Shown: positions 10,031-20,819, counted from the stretch's first letter. The stretch is DNA of 64,000 nucleotides from Shinisaurus crocodilurus (GCA_021292165.1 JAHFWL010000234.1:62001-126000), one strand, 5' to 3'. Program-made: numbers and translations. Notes: generated from the letters alone by a model not told the origin.

Positions 10031-11170
10031 CCACTAGGGGCACCATTTAAATTCCCCATAATACCCCTGGGTTTTGCTATGTTGGGGGCACTGTGCTTAA
10101 ATTATGGATAATTATGAAGACCCAGCCCCCTAACTTGACGGTGTAAAGCTAGCATCACTACCAGTGGGCCCTGCCAGAACTATGGAGTATTTAATAAAAT
10201 AAATTATGTGCTGTTGACAGGCCTGCGCATAGAGCAACTATGGCATGCAACAAGTAAAAAAAGTTTAACTTGGAGAGGGAGAAAAGTCAGAACTTGGCGT
10301 GACTCAATGCAGCTGGTTGGGCTCTTAATTGACACCCAGAGTAGAGCAGCTGTTGTCTACAATCTCCTTCATAGTAAATTGCGAGTGTCGTGTTAGAGTC
10401 CTTTTGCAAGAACAAAAAGAAACCTCAGCCACAGTATATCTGTGCAGTCCAATCCTATTCATGTTTGCTCTGAAGTAAATCCCACTCTATTAATGGCCCT
10501 TACTCACAGCATCCTTAACATAATTCTCCCTCAAGCCCAGTTAAGGACTTGTGGTACAAGTCCCTAATGAACGGGATATCCTTCAGGCATACCAGTTCGC
10601 TTGGGACAGCCACTGTCTCATCATTCCTACCAGCCCTCTTGTCCCCAGCCATAAAATGCCCCCAAATGTCTTCTTCTAGATTGTCCTCAGAATGATCAAA
10701 ATGATTCATTTCTTAGCATTATATTGAATATGTGTGGTATGTATTTGGTGCCTTATAGCCAGTGGCTTGGTTCATCTGCGTCTGTCGTTGTTGTATACTT
10801 GGTTTTTTCCACTTTCTGTACATGGTATACATGTAGTCTGGATTGTGAAATGTTGGAGTGTACAGAATGGAGATGGAACCTTGATCAGATTTAGGCTGCA
10901 ATGCTATGCCTATGTACCTCAGAGTTTGCTTTAGTGAACTAAATGTGTCTTAATTTTGATTAAACCTTTAGGATTGAGGATAGGAGAACCACTGATGCTC
11001 AAGTTCACCAAGATTCTCCAGTCTACACCTTGAAGTTCAGTCCACCTTGCTTCCATTTTCTTTCACAATCTATTTTTCCATTCATTTTAATGGGGAAAGT
11101 GCGGATTTCAGTTTGCATTTTTTAAAAGCCTGCACCCAAATGCATGCACGCTTTCCCCCCATAGACTAAA
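10031..11170. other. Unassigned stretch with a short MITE remnant
   Basis: Around 10438-10508 lies a fragment of the dispersed type reading GTCCAATCCTATTCATGTTT, then GAAGTAAATCCCACT. The same type recurs near 54575-54660 and 59222-59290. No gene was recognised elsewhere. Confidence 0.45.
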
Positions 11171-11180
11171 GTGTCAAAAT

Positions 11181-11198
11181 TCATATATATATATATAT

Positions 11199-11233
<35 letters not shown>
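11181..11233. repeat. (TA)n microsatellite
   Basis: Two blocks of TA units interrupted by TTCA, inside an AT-rich segment. Confidence 0.95.
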
Positions 11234-11237
<4 letters not shown>

Positions 11238-11802
11238 ATGCACATTTTTCTAAAGTACACATTTTGCCAACATGGTCATAAGCCTGGGACTATGTGAGCT
11301 TTTTCTGAAAACTACTCCCATCATGTTCAGGGTTGAGAATGGAGCATTCAAGTGAGAACATGAAACAAATTGAAATTCTCATACATCCCTGGGCTCTTAT
11401 TTTCCTTTGGATGAGACAGCACTGGAGACTTACTGTATCTTTTGTAACATTTGCTTTATTCACAAATATATAAGTGGAGACAAAGAGGCACTCCAACAAA
11501 GAAACAGACTTGCCACGACACATTGGATCACCAGAGGAAGGCTCTGCATGCCAAGATGCTTCAGCTTCAGCAACCATCACCCCGACTCTTTCCCTTTGTC
11601 TCCGACCATCCTTTCCAAATGGCTATTTGTCACACACCCTGATGACCATCTCATTCAAAGCCTCAGAGATCCTTAACCATTAGGATCCATCAGCCAACCA
11701 CTCTAAGCTATTCATTAGCAAAGGGAATATCTGGCCAGAAGAATATAATTGTAACTATATATTCAGTCAACTCATCTGTGAGGATAGTGACTTGGTCTGG
11801 CC

Positions 11803-11839
11803 ATCTCTCCCTCTCTCCCTCCCTCCCTCCCTCCCTCCC

Positions 11840-11896
<57 letters not shown>
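11803..11896. repeat. Compound (CCCT)n-(CT)n-(CA)n-(TA)n microsatellite
   Basis: Consecutive CCCT, CT, CA and TA blocks of about 90 bp, bounded by non-repetitive sequence. Confidence 0.95.
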
Positions 11897-11897
<1 letters not shown>

Positions 11898-12289
11898 TCT
11901 CAGCTTCACCTACTGTCTGTGACAAGTATCCAGGTGTGAATTAGTTGGCTTGAATCCCTTGGATCTCATTTTGCAACGAGTGTTGGACTTGCTTGGGACT
12001 CCAGTGTAAGTAGATTATGTTTGAGCAATTTTCCTGGGACTAGCTCTGGGCTGGCCTATGGCTTTGGTGCTGAATCCTGATACCATGTCCCCAACACCAA
12101 TCCACATCTCACCTGACTCAAATATTGCTGCAGATTTACATTTGAAATAGCCATCTAGTTTCTTTATTTCCATTATGTTTTAAATTGAACTTTTGTTTTC
12201 ACCGCAAACACATTTTTTTTAAAATTACTCCTGTGGTACTATTAAGCATCCCCTCCATTCAATTTGGGCTTTGTCAATTTCTTAATGGA

Positions 12290-12770
12290 TACTACCATAT
12301 TAAATGATGGATCGTCTTACAGGGGAATGCCAAGGAGTAAACGACAAATGAATGGATTGGTTGGAAGTCACCTGGGATGATCGGCAGGGTAAATTTTTAA
12401 TAAGCAGATGAAGCGCTGAGTGATTTACTGATAATCCCCGCATGGGGAGTCAGAAGAGGCTAAAGGAACAAAGGTTTATGGTCCCTTTGGAGATTTGTTT
12501 CATCTACACATCAGACTACAATTAATGGCCATTTGACTGTTGTTCTCCTGCTGGACTTTGGTGGATTAATTCAGTAAATAAAAGTGACAGAGCCTTATCC
12601 CATGGCAGTATAATAGAAAATGGCTGCACCTGCTATTTGCGAATCATTGCTTGCCAGGGCATTGACCTTTTCTATCCTGGCTACAGCTAATAAGAGAAAT
12701 TATGGGACTGATCACTTAAATTTCATTATAAGAACTGCAATGACAGTTTGTCTCTTTCCTTGGGTATTTG
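12290..12770. promoter_or_regulatory. Candidate conserved noncoding block 1
   Basis: About 480 bp free of recognisable repeats, AT-rich but complex, with several homeodomain-like cores (ACAATTAATGG, GGATTAATTC, CTAATAAG) and a TGATTTACTGATAATCC stretch. It has no long open frame; the 110-codon frame from 12620 shows no domain. The texture is like a developmental enhancer, but conservation was not tested, so this is inference only. Confidence 0.3.
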
Positions 12771-13344
12771 CTGTACACCACAGCTCCTGTGTCAACATGG
12801 CGTCTGTTTCTGAAAACCAACTGGCTCTGGCTAGAGGGGTAAAAGGAAGTTTTGTTTTTAAAGCTAAGACTCATCCAAGCACAATTGATAATTACCTAAC
12901 AGCAGGCCTTGTTTATGCACAGTTGTCCTTATTGTCAGGTCCAACTAGATGAGGCAGCAGCAGTTCCATGTGTTTTAAATGTGGAGCTGTACCAAACACA
13001 GAGCGACTGTAGATGCAGGGCTCACTTTTAATCCAGAAGGAACAGATAGGTAAGGAGTACAGAGCCCTCCATTTCCCTGACCTACAATTTACCTCCCCAG
13101 GGACTTTTCTCACCACTGTCCTCAGTGCTGGTTTCCAAGCTTGGCTGAGGTAAGGGGTAAGGTTCTATACTCCTTATTCACATGGACCTTTGGATATTAA
13201 AAAGTGGAACCCCCTCTTTCTACATGATTGGGCACTTCCATGTGTTTAAGCACAGAAAATGGGCACTGTCACATATAGTTTGGCCATCAGGTGCTTAGGC
13301 CAAAGGTTGGGGAAATACGTTAGGGCAGGAAGACAGGCAGCAAA

Positions 13345-14098
13345 CTATTTATTTATTTATTTATTATATTTATACCCCACCTTTTTTCCTGCAAGGAACC
13401 CAAGGCGGCTTACATAATCATCATCCTCTCCATTTTATCCTCACAACAACCCTGTGAGGTAGGTTGGACCACCAGACTAATAGTCTGGTGGTCCAAAGGC
13501 AGAAGACCCATAATATTAGTTTCTGTTCTTGCCACAGTGAGTGTTCCATTACACTCCAGCGAACATTACAAGAACATCCCCAGCCTTCCTCTCCAGCTTG
13601 GAGATAGAAAAGGAGAATGGAGAAGACAGATCCCTGTGCTCTAGACCCACCCCCCCACACTGGCAAGGAAAGGAAAGAAAAAGGAAAGACTCCATAGCTA
13701 CCTGTCTTGTTGTTGCTCTCTTGTTGGAAGGGGTCCTGCATGGCAGAGGGGAGCAACAGGTGTGCGCATTCCTGCTTGCTGACTTCTATAGGCTAAATTT
13801 GAGCGCTTATACTTTTCCCTGGGTTCCCTGGCAAGGGTTTCCTTTGTTTCGTATTGTTTCTAATCACTGTTGATCACCCTGTTGAATGCTTGCCATCATC
13901 GCGAGTTCCTTTGTGTGCTTATGGCTATCTTTGTGCTCACAACATTTCAGTTCATTTTTAAAATGAGGTAGGTTAGGCTGAGAGTCAGTGACTGGCCCAA
14001 AGTCACCCAGTGAGTTTCATGGCAGAGCGGGGACTAGAACCCGGATCTCCCGAGTCCCAGTCCAACACTCTAACCACTATGCAACACTGGCTCTCTGT
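13345..14098 (-). mobile_element. tRNA-derived SINE, copy 2, split by a 498-bp insertion
   Basis: The 3' part of the SINE lies at 13345-13465 and the tRNA-like 5' part at 13964-14098, both on the minus strand. Together they form one full-length element homologous to 200-432. The junctions carry an 11-bp direct repeat TGAGGTAGGTT at 13455-13465 and 13964-13974, which occurs once in intact copies. It is therefore the target duplication of whatever inserted between them. Confidence 0.85.
13466..13963. mobile_element. 498-bp insertion of unknown type inside a SINE
   Basis: Bounded by the 11-bp target duplication, a size typical of LINE-driven retrotransposition. It ends in TTTTTAAAA on the right. 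At its left edge is a near-perfect palindrome (13464-13496): 16-bp arms TTGGACCACCAGACTA and the reverse complement around a single A, partly overlapping the target duplication. The interior has no recognised domain or pol III boxes. It could be a retrocopy of an RNA, an unknown SINE or a truncated LINE UTR. Confidence 0.65.
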
Positions 14099-14799
14099 TA
14101 TGGGTTCTCCTACCTTGATGGGTTTAAGAGTCTGGTTGAATCTTTCTATTGGGGAAGGCCACCCTCTTGCAGGGCTTATTCTAAGGTTCTTTTCAGGAAA
14201 GTTTCTCCTGTGCCTTTAGTTTCTCCTGTGTATGTTAATCTAATCAGTGCAAGACTCTCATCCGCTGCCCATTCATGCTTTCTAGAACTCAGTCACCCTC
14301 TATTCACGCCTTCATTTGCATCCTGCGCGCCAGTCTGGTCGAGGCTGTTCATTTCTCATGAACCCAAGCTTACCCAAATTGCTGGGGCCTGCTATGGTCT
14401 TCTTTGTGCTTGACATAACTATAACTAAATTGTCATTAATTATATTTACCCATGACAATAGCAGGAAGGATGCAGGAAGCAGGGGACTCGGCCATTGTCA
14501 ATATGATTGAGTTGCTTTGTGCAGTACACAATATTGGCAGGGATGCCAGGCAGAGTGCAAAACTAGGGACTCGGCCATCACCCAGAAGAGTGTCTGCTCC
14601 TTCCATTCCTGGCAGAGTACCCTTCCCCATGCTGAGAGAGGCACAGAGTTCAGTGCCTCTCTCAGCATGGAGAAAAGCTAAAATGGGTATGAAACAGGGC
14701 CAGATGTTGTCAGTGGTTTGGCCACTGGGGCCAATTTCACATAGTTCTGCACCCCTGAGTTGAAGGATTTCATGGGGCAATGCTAGGAATGACCTATCT
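14099..14799. other. Unassigned stretch with a perfect 17-bp hairpin
   Basis: No gene or repeat family is recognised. At 14628-14669 there is a perfect inverted repeat: arms CATGCTGAGAGAGGCAC and its complement around an 8-base loop. The 159-codon minus-strand frame 14436-14915 shows no domain. Confidence 0.5.
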
Positions 14800-15751
14800 T
14801 TGGGACCCCAGAGAGCCACTTGTGAGGAACTCCAAAAGGATCTTTCCAAACTGGGAGAGAATGTGCATCGAAATGGCAAATGCAGTTCAATGTAGGCAAG
14901 TGTGAAGTGATGCACGTTGGGTCAAAAAATCCCAACTTCAAGTATAACCTGATGGGATATAAGCTAGTGGCAACTGACCAAGAAAGAGATGTTGGGGTTG
15001 TGGTGGACAGCTTGATGGAAATGTCGACCCAGTGTGTGGCTGCTGTGAAAAAGGCAAACTCCATGTTAGGCATAACTAGGGAAGGAACTGAAAATAAAGC
15101 TGCCAATATCATACTGACCTTATACAAATTTATGGTGTGACCGCACTTAGAATACTGTGTAGAGTTCTGGTCACCACAATTAAAAAAGGATACTGTAGAG
15201 TGAGTTGGAAAAATGGCAGAAAAGGGCAACTAAAACGATCTAGGGCCTGGAGCAACTCCCCTACGAGGAAAGGTTACAGCAGCCGGGATTGCTTACCTTA
15301 GAAAAAAGGTGAGCAAGGAAAGACAGGACAGAGGTTTACGAAATTATGCATGGTGTGGAGGAAGTGGATAGGGAGACATTTTTCTCCCCCTCTCATAATA
15401 CTAGAATCCAGGGTCATCCCATGAAGCTGATTGGTGGGAGATTCAGGACAAATAAAAGCAAGGACTTCTTCACACAGAGCATAGTTAAACTACAGAATTC
15501 ACTTCCACAATATGTAGTGCTGGCCACCAGTTTGGAGGGCTTTAAAAGGGGATTGGAAAAATTCATAGAGGAGAAGGCTATCAATGGCTATCAATGGTAC
15601 ACCAGTTGCTGGGAAACATGGGTGGGAGGTTGCTGTCACACTCATGTCCTGTATGTGGGATGCTGTGGAAAGCTGGTTGGCCAGTGAGTGAACAGAATGC
15701 TAGACTAGATGGACCCTTAGTCTGATCCAGCATGGCTCTTCTTATGTTCAC
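14800..15751 (+). mobile_element. CR1/L2-group LINE 3' end, second subfamily
   Basis: The frame 14880-15140 encodes the region downstream of the RT active site: MQFNVGKCEVMHVGSKNPN, then ERDVGVVVD, then VAAVKKANSMLG. It stops at 15140 in place of an R/Q codon just before PHLEYCVEFWSP. A second frame 15346-15687 carries the shifted C-terminal region (FFTQSIVKLQNSLPQ, then GFKRGLEKF). The 3' UTR ends CTGATCCAGCATGGCTCTTC. Stops and shifts show decay. It differs from the ATAGAATC-tailed CR1 copies. A minus-strand relative is at 35908-36455. Confidence 0.85.
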
Positions 15752-16119
15752 TTCCAGTCAATATAGACATGCTGAGTATGATTAACTATTCAGCTAACCC
15801 AGAATTAGTCAGCTTCATATGTCTTCAGATACTATTTCTTTTTAAAAAAGAGAAAAATAGTTATTTTCATTTATCTCTACTAAACAGTCTCCCTGGCTTA
15901 CAAAGATAGAATTCTGGGCTTTCGAAAAGTGTTTACTTGGGTGTGGGAGGGGCTATATCAAGGACCACCAGCAGAACCCCACTGCAGGAGGTTCTTCAAA
16001 ACATCTTTCGAAGTTAACACAAAACTATCATATTTTGTGTTCCTCAGCCTCCCCCTCCCTTTCTCTCCAACTTTCTCAAAAAGTTGTATTTAGCATCTTC
16101 CACACGACACCCCTTGGGG
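15752..16119. other. Unassigned intergenic stretch
   Basis: No gene, repeat family or motif was recognised. Confidence 0.45.
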
Positions 16120-16270
16120 GAACCAAGGCTGGAAAATCCTTAATTAAATTAATCAAAGGCAGGGACAAAATCTGTGGGGAGTATCGGAAAAGCCTTGAGC
16201 TTAATTAATCAGACACGGACAAGGAGTTGAAACCCAAAATTTAGCTGTGCTTTAGTTGTGCTTTTCCTTC
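16120..16270. promoter_or_regulatory. Candidate conserved noncoding block 2
   Basis: A short block with CCTTAATTAAATTAATCAAAG (several homeodomain cores beside a TCF/LEF-like ATCAAAG) and a second AGCTTAATTAATCAG site 55 bp on. No repeat resemblance was found. A regulatory role is inferred from motif clustering alone. Confidence 0.28.
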
Positions 16271-16479
16271 CCATATGTCCTGATATGAATTTAAATTCTT
16301 TTTTTCATTTTTTATATTCAGAAGAATGTGACAGGTGTGTGTGTGTGTGTGTGTGTGGCAATACCCTCCCTGGTAGGGTGGAAAACCCTTCTGTGAACTC
16401 CAGATTTTGAACTTTGTTCCTGAAAAGATAATTTCCTCATTCTATGTCTGTATAGCCCCGCACGCCCCCAAAAGCCTCT

Positions 16480-16715
16480 GATCATTAGTTTGATGGGATT
16501 TGTCCAGGAAGAAGAAAGGAATGATAATTATAGCAAATCCCAATTGGTTGGCTTTATTCCATCAGGTTCCTAATTGGCCAATAATTTCCAAATCCTTGAA
16601 GGCCCCTTCATATGTCCACCAATGTTTAGCCCGAGCAGGATTTTTCAAATGTGCTTCAAAATGTTGCAATAAGTAAAAATTGGTGTCATCACCTAAGCTT
16701 TTGGGAAATTTTGGT
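16480..16715 (-). other. Short open stretch of unknown origin
   Basis: On the minus strand one frame stays open for about 50 codons next to 16715 and contains FYLLQHFEAHLKNPARAKHW and WWTYEGAFKDLEI before a stop. The composition looks protein-like, but I do not recognise a family. It could be a retroelement or pseudogene fragment, or chance. Confidence 0.2.
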
Positions 16716-16719
16716 AAAT

Positions 16720-17135
16720 TAGGGATGTACACAGAGCTCGATTGGGGGGTGGAAGTCTGGCGAAGTCACTGGGCTCCGCTCGACCCCCCAAGCTCCCACT
16801 TACCCTGCCTTTTCCTGGCTCAACTTGCATTGTTATGAGCCGAGCCAGGGAAGTGACTTCCGGTTTCCGGTCCTACATTGTTTACATAGAAAATGGCATA
16901 AGATACACTAAAAATGGCTGCAATTTGTGTAATTTGCGCTAATCACGGCCTACTTTGAGCAAATCACGGCCATTTCTAATGTATTTTACACTATTTCTAA
17001 TGTATTTTACACTATTTCTAATGTAAACAACATAGAGTTTGGGACCTGGAAGTCCTGCAAGTGCACCAGCTGGCGCTCATGCTCGGCTTGGCTTGTGCAC
17101 TGCGAGTCAAGTCCAAGGCGGGTCGCCCACCCCTA
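16720..17135 (+). mobile_element. TAGGGATGTGCGA hAT-like element, copy c
   Basis: Runs from TAGGGATGTACACAGA to GGGTCGCCCACCCCTA, with the family's internal palindrome (AAAATGGCATAAGATACACT and inverted TAGTGTAAAATACATT). Part of the palindrome arm, ATTTCTAATGTATTTTACACT, is duplicated in tandem at about 16973-17020. No convincing target duplication was found. Confidence 0.75.
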
Positions 17136-17389
17136 AAAATTGGTGGCAGTGCCCAGACCTCTAAGAAAGGCTAAGGCTGTGCGAATCAGCAAAGCTCCAA
17201 ATGCAGGCAACACCATTTAAACCTCTGTGCTTTGCCTTGTTAGTCTGGACCTGTCACATTCCTAGACTCTCAGCTGCCCCTGGAGCACTCTTTTGGACAC
17301 CCCCTGACTGGCCTTGATGCTTAATACAAGTGGCTCCTGTGAACTGAACTCTGGACCACTTTGACCTCACCTCTGTCTTCTCCTGCTAA

Positions 17390-17845
17390 CTATACTGGAA
17401 CTCTTGTGTATGACCCTGGACTGGCCTCTCTCTCTGTTATTCCTGAGACTATTCCTAAGACGTTATTAATCTGAGCCTGGACTGGGGCACTTGCTGGCCT
17501 AGGAGCAGGACCCAAGTCCCCAGACCAAACTGGAAGCTTTCTATAACCCTTCTTGTCCAGGAGGTCCCAATGGCCAGCCTTGGTGAGTGGAGCGAGTCTG
17601 GAACGTAAGAATACCTCACGGCCAGGAAGATATTCCAAGCTGCAGTTCTGATGGATCAACATATGAGGCAGGTGCTCAGGACTGATATTTCCTGGTTCTA
17701 GCTCCTGACACACTGTTAGCTTCATTACGAATTGTTCAGGTGTTTTACCCTTCCAAAAGATCTTGCTCCCCTGAGGTGGACACCAATAAAACTGTCTTCC
17801 ACTGCACTGATCAATCTCTTTATGGGACCATTGTTCAGATAGCAA
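17390..17845 (-). CDS. Unidentified 151-codon open frame
   Basis: The frame begins at a Met near 17845 and stops at 17390. It is the longest open frame here that is not obviously a LINE. Trp, Cys and charged residues are well represented (QFYWCPPQGSKIFWKGKTPE, then a segment with HLPHMLIHQNC), and no low-complexity run explains the openness. No domain, signal peptide or membrane segment is recognised. The next upstream minus-strand frame (17835-18188) overlaps its start, and a CpG-rich block follows, so both may belong to one retroelement. It could also be a chance frame. Confidence 0.25.
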   Translation of the reverse strand: MLSEQWSHKEIDQCSGRQFYWCPPQGSKIFWKGKTPEQFVMKLTVCQELEPGNISPEHLPHMLIHQNCSLEYLPGREVFLRSRLAPLTKAGHWDLLDKKGYRKLPVWSGDLGPAPRPASAPVQAQINNVLGIVSGITEREASPGSYTRVPV

Positions 17846-18188
17846 GATGAGCCTTTATATGGAGGTTCCCATAGGTTCTCCGAATATGACTCTTATCCAG
17901 TGGAATAAGGAGCTGGGTGATTGTTGTGACTGGAATAGCAGTCTTTTCTTCTACATATGACCCCCTGGCACTTCCTCCGATAAAAGTGTGATTCATTGTC
18001 TGCAGTCTGCCTCTCAGGGGATACAGACCCTGTGGTGTTGGCAGGTGATGGACTTTAACTGCTAAGCTATGTGTAAGCTGCGCTGGAGCAGCTACTTTGG
18101 ATTCTTTCTGAAAGCTTACATGTTTTACCCATGCGCAAAAGAGGAAATAAGAGTCGAGACACAGAATGATGGTGAAATTATGGGCCAC
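17835..18188 (-). CDS. Unidentified 117-codon open frame
   Basis: The frame starts near 18188 and stops at 17835, overlapping the 151-codon frame by about 11 bp in another register, as after a frameshift. Its first 17 residues are hydrophobic (FTIILCLDSYFLFCAWV). The rest contains LYPLRGRLQTMNHTF and DKSHIRRTYGNLHIKAHL. I do not recognise it. Its start lies against the poly(A)-signal-like AATAAA of the adjacent CpG-rich block, which argues against an ordinary host gene. Confidence 0.2.
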   Translation of the reverse strand: MAHNFTIILCLDSYFLFCAWVKHVSFQKESKVAAPAQLTHSLAVKVHHLPTPQGLYPLRGRLQTMNHTFIGGSARGSYVEEKTAIPVTTITQLLIPLDKSHIRRTYGNLHIKAHLAI

Positions 18189-18870
18189 ATTTATTGATTC
18201 GAGGATCTGGGAAGGGACGAGTGCGGGTGCTAGCTAAACCGGCTCTCGACCAGTATACCCTTCAATGGGCGAAGCATCCCAATCGGAGGTGTGGCGCTGT
18301 AACTCGCCACTCCCCAATTTTACACCGTGCGGTGTCGGAAGGCCTCCTCCATGTCACCGCACGGGGCCATGAAACACCATGTGGGTGAGAGGAATTGGCC
18401 TCAAAGGCGGACCCTATCTCCCTGGCCACCGTGAAACCGGGCTCAGGGGAGGCTAAGGTATCGCCAGTCACCTGAAAGGTGCCGTGGGATGATCACCGAA
18501 CCTCACCCCACTGCCTAAAACCCGCACTTACCGCCAATGTGACCAAATCAGGGAGACTACGCAAAACAAAAAAGCACCCAACCCAAGAACACAGTGCAGA
18601 GTAGACGAAACATGCACACCACCACCAGGCCAATCAGCAATGGTGAGCCAAAATTCCTACTCGGCCCCGTCAACCGGTGACCAGAAATCCCACACTGTGA
18701 ATTGGGAGGGGGGGGAGCTGCTTCCTAGAAAAGAGGCAGAGGGTGGAGCAACGCTGCCTAATAAAGGCCTCCCCCGCTCCTTCCCCCGCCTTGAGCCCAT
18801 AGGTGGTTTCAAAATTAAACAGCCTCACCTCTCATTCCTCTACGCGTGCAAATAGTCCTCCCACCAACAG
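18186..18870 (-). mobile_element. CpG-rich block, possible retroelement terminus
   Basis: Between about 18190 and 18540 CpG dinucleotides are frequent, whereas the surrounding DNA is CpG-poor. On the minus strand the block leads into AATCAATAAATGTGGCCCA (AATAAA at 18190-18195) followed by a TCTGTGTCTCGACTC segment, the arrangement of a poly(A) signal and GT-rich downstream element. This fits a fairly young LTR- or DIRS-like terminus on the minus strand. No matching second terminus was found. A real CpG island is the alternative. Confidence 0.35.
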
Positions 18871-18934
18871 CTACGTGTTGGTGGGGGAAGGGGATTCTTG
18901 TGCACAGAACAGTATGGAATAGGTTAAGTTATTT

Positions 18935-19078
18935 GTCATGACATCGTCTTGCTGTTTTTGTGTGTTTGTGTTGTCGGTGTTAATTGTTTAATGGAGAGAG
19001 GTTATTAACTGTTAAATATTTATTTGTTGTGTGAACCACCTAGAACTCTTTGGAGAAGGGATAAATATTGTTGTTGTT
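18935..19078 (+). mobile_element. L2-like LINE 3' tail
   Basis: The segment ends GTGAACCACCTAGAACTCTT, then GGAGAAGGGATAAATATTG and (TTG)n. This is the pattern of L2-like 3' ends (GTGAACCGCC ... GGGATATAAAT plus a short repeat). Confidence 0.5.
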
Positions 19079-20220
19079 TTTTCTGTACAAATTACATACA
19101 GTTCTTTATTAAGCAACTGTAAACACTTCAGTGTAAAAATCCAGAAAACCTTTATAAACAAACATTTTGTAAATAGATTCTATACTACAATAAAAGAATT
19201 TTAACACAATTATTTACATCATGCAATGCTAACAAATTTTGGCAGTTTCTTGAATAAATATTGTTAAATACATAAAGACCCAAGTTCGAAATTGTCTTGA
19301 TTCTCATTTTAGCTCTGAGAGATGAGATCAAGTCCTATCTCTGCCGCACAATCCCCATGTGGCCTTAGACAAGTAATTCCATTAGGACCTCACCTCAGCT
19401 CTGCATCTGTGAAATGGGTAACTTGCATCATCAGTCTTTGAGATCAGATCAGAGCCAAGGCCAATGTTTTCTTCAACTGTCCATGTAGGTTCTCTGCAAG
19501 CCAAAATGGGTAAATGTCTACCAAGAATCTGTGGCAATCCCAACTTCATGTTTAAATTGTCACTCATGACTGGGAGAGAATTTGAACTGGAGGTTCCACA
19601 GCTGACAAGAAGCTGAGATAAAAAATTTATCGGTTGAGCCATTAAAAGGCAACCCAACCGCCTTGCATCTCTTTTCATCCATTCTTCTTTTTAATTTCCT
19701 TCTAATCTTTCTGACTCTCTTTCTCCTCTATCTGATGCTTTAAAGTTCACAGATGCCTCTTTCTTGCTCTTGATTGGTTTTTCTGCTGGCCTGCATTCAT
19801 CCAAATTACCTTTTTTTGGGGGGGGGAGAAAGTCCACCATATTTATTGCTAGTTGGCACGAATAACCCTTGGGTATAAATTAATTTATGTTTGAATACTT
19901 TCAATTTCCACTTTAATTCATATGTTTTGGCCCCTGCTGTTAAGAAAAATCTCTCAAAGGAGAATGGATGGCTCTGGGGACAGGCAATCAGCTTTAGAGA
20001 GTTTTCCTACGAGAACTTTGATTCAATATATATATATATATATATATAGGCAGTCATGGCTGGGAAGAAAGATCTCACAAAACCATGTTTTTTTAGTCCT
20101 TTGGGACAATTCACACTTGGTGAACATGGCCCCACATCGGGGGGGGGGGGGGTTGTTGTTAAAAAATGAATATAATTATTTGTCTCCTGTTGAATCGTAA
20201 GGCTTAATTATTATACAAGT
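19079..20220. other. Unassigned intergenic stretch
   Basis: AT-rich at 19085-19270, a (TA)n run at about 20026-20048, and a poly(G) run near 20138-20151. No gene was recognised. Confidence 0.45.
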
Positions 20221-20221
20221 A

Positions 20222-20819
20222 GAATCATAGAATCATAGAATCATAGAAAAGTAGAGTTGGAAGGGGCCCACAAGGCCATCGAGTCCAACCCCCTGCTCAA
20301 TGCAGGAATCTAGGTCAAAGCATCTCTGACAGATGTCTGTCCAGCTGCACCTTGAATGCCTCCAGAGTGGGAGAGCCCACCACCTCCCTAGGTAGTTGAT
20401 TCCATTGTCTTATTGCTCTGACAGTCAGGAAATTTTTCCTGATGTTTAGGTGGAATCTAGGTTCCTGTAACTTGAGCCCATTATTCCGTGTCCTGCAAAC
20501 TGGGATGACCGAGAAGAGATCTTTGCCCTCCTCTGTGTGACATCCCTTCAAATACTGGAAGAGTGCGATCATATCTCCCCTCAGTCTCCTCTTCTGAAGG
20601 CTAAACATGCCCAGTTCTTTCAGTCTCTCCTCATAGGGCCTTGTTTCCAGTCCCTTTATCATCCTTGTTGCCCTCCTCTGAACCCTCTCCAGTTTGTCTA
20701 TGTCCTTCTTAAAGTGAGGTGCCCAGAACTGGACGCAGTACTCAAGATGAGGCCTAACCAGTGCCGAGTAAAGGGGAATTATCACTTCCCGCGATTTGGA
20801 AGCTATACTTCTATTAATA
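20222..20819 (-). mobile_element. CR1 LINE 3' end, copy B
   Basis: Starts at the 3' terminal octamer repeats (AGAATCATAG repeated) and extends into the ORF2 C-terminus. The minus-strand frame 20315-20893 is open and reads [20 protein letters not shown] to the terminal [15 protein letters not shown]. Homology to 39285-40472 ends at about 20819, inside CINRS, upstream of which the frame is foreign. The palm catalytic motifs are missing. It is about 95% similar by eye to the other copies. Confidence 0.95.

Noticed and set aside
14436..14915. 159-codon minus-strand frame, one of the longest in the window
   Set aside because: It overlaps the antisense of a LINE end, contains no recognisable domain and looks like a chance frame.
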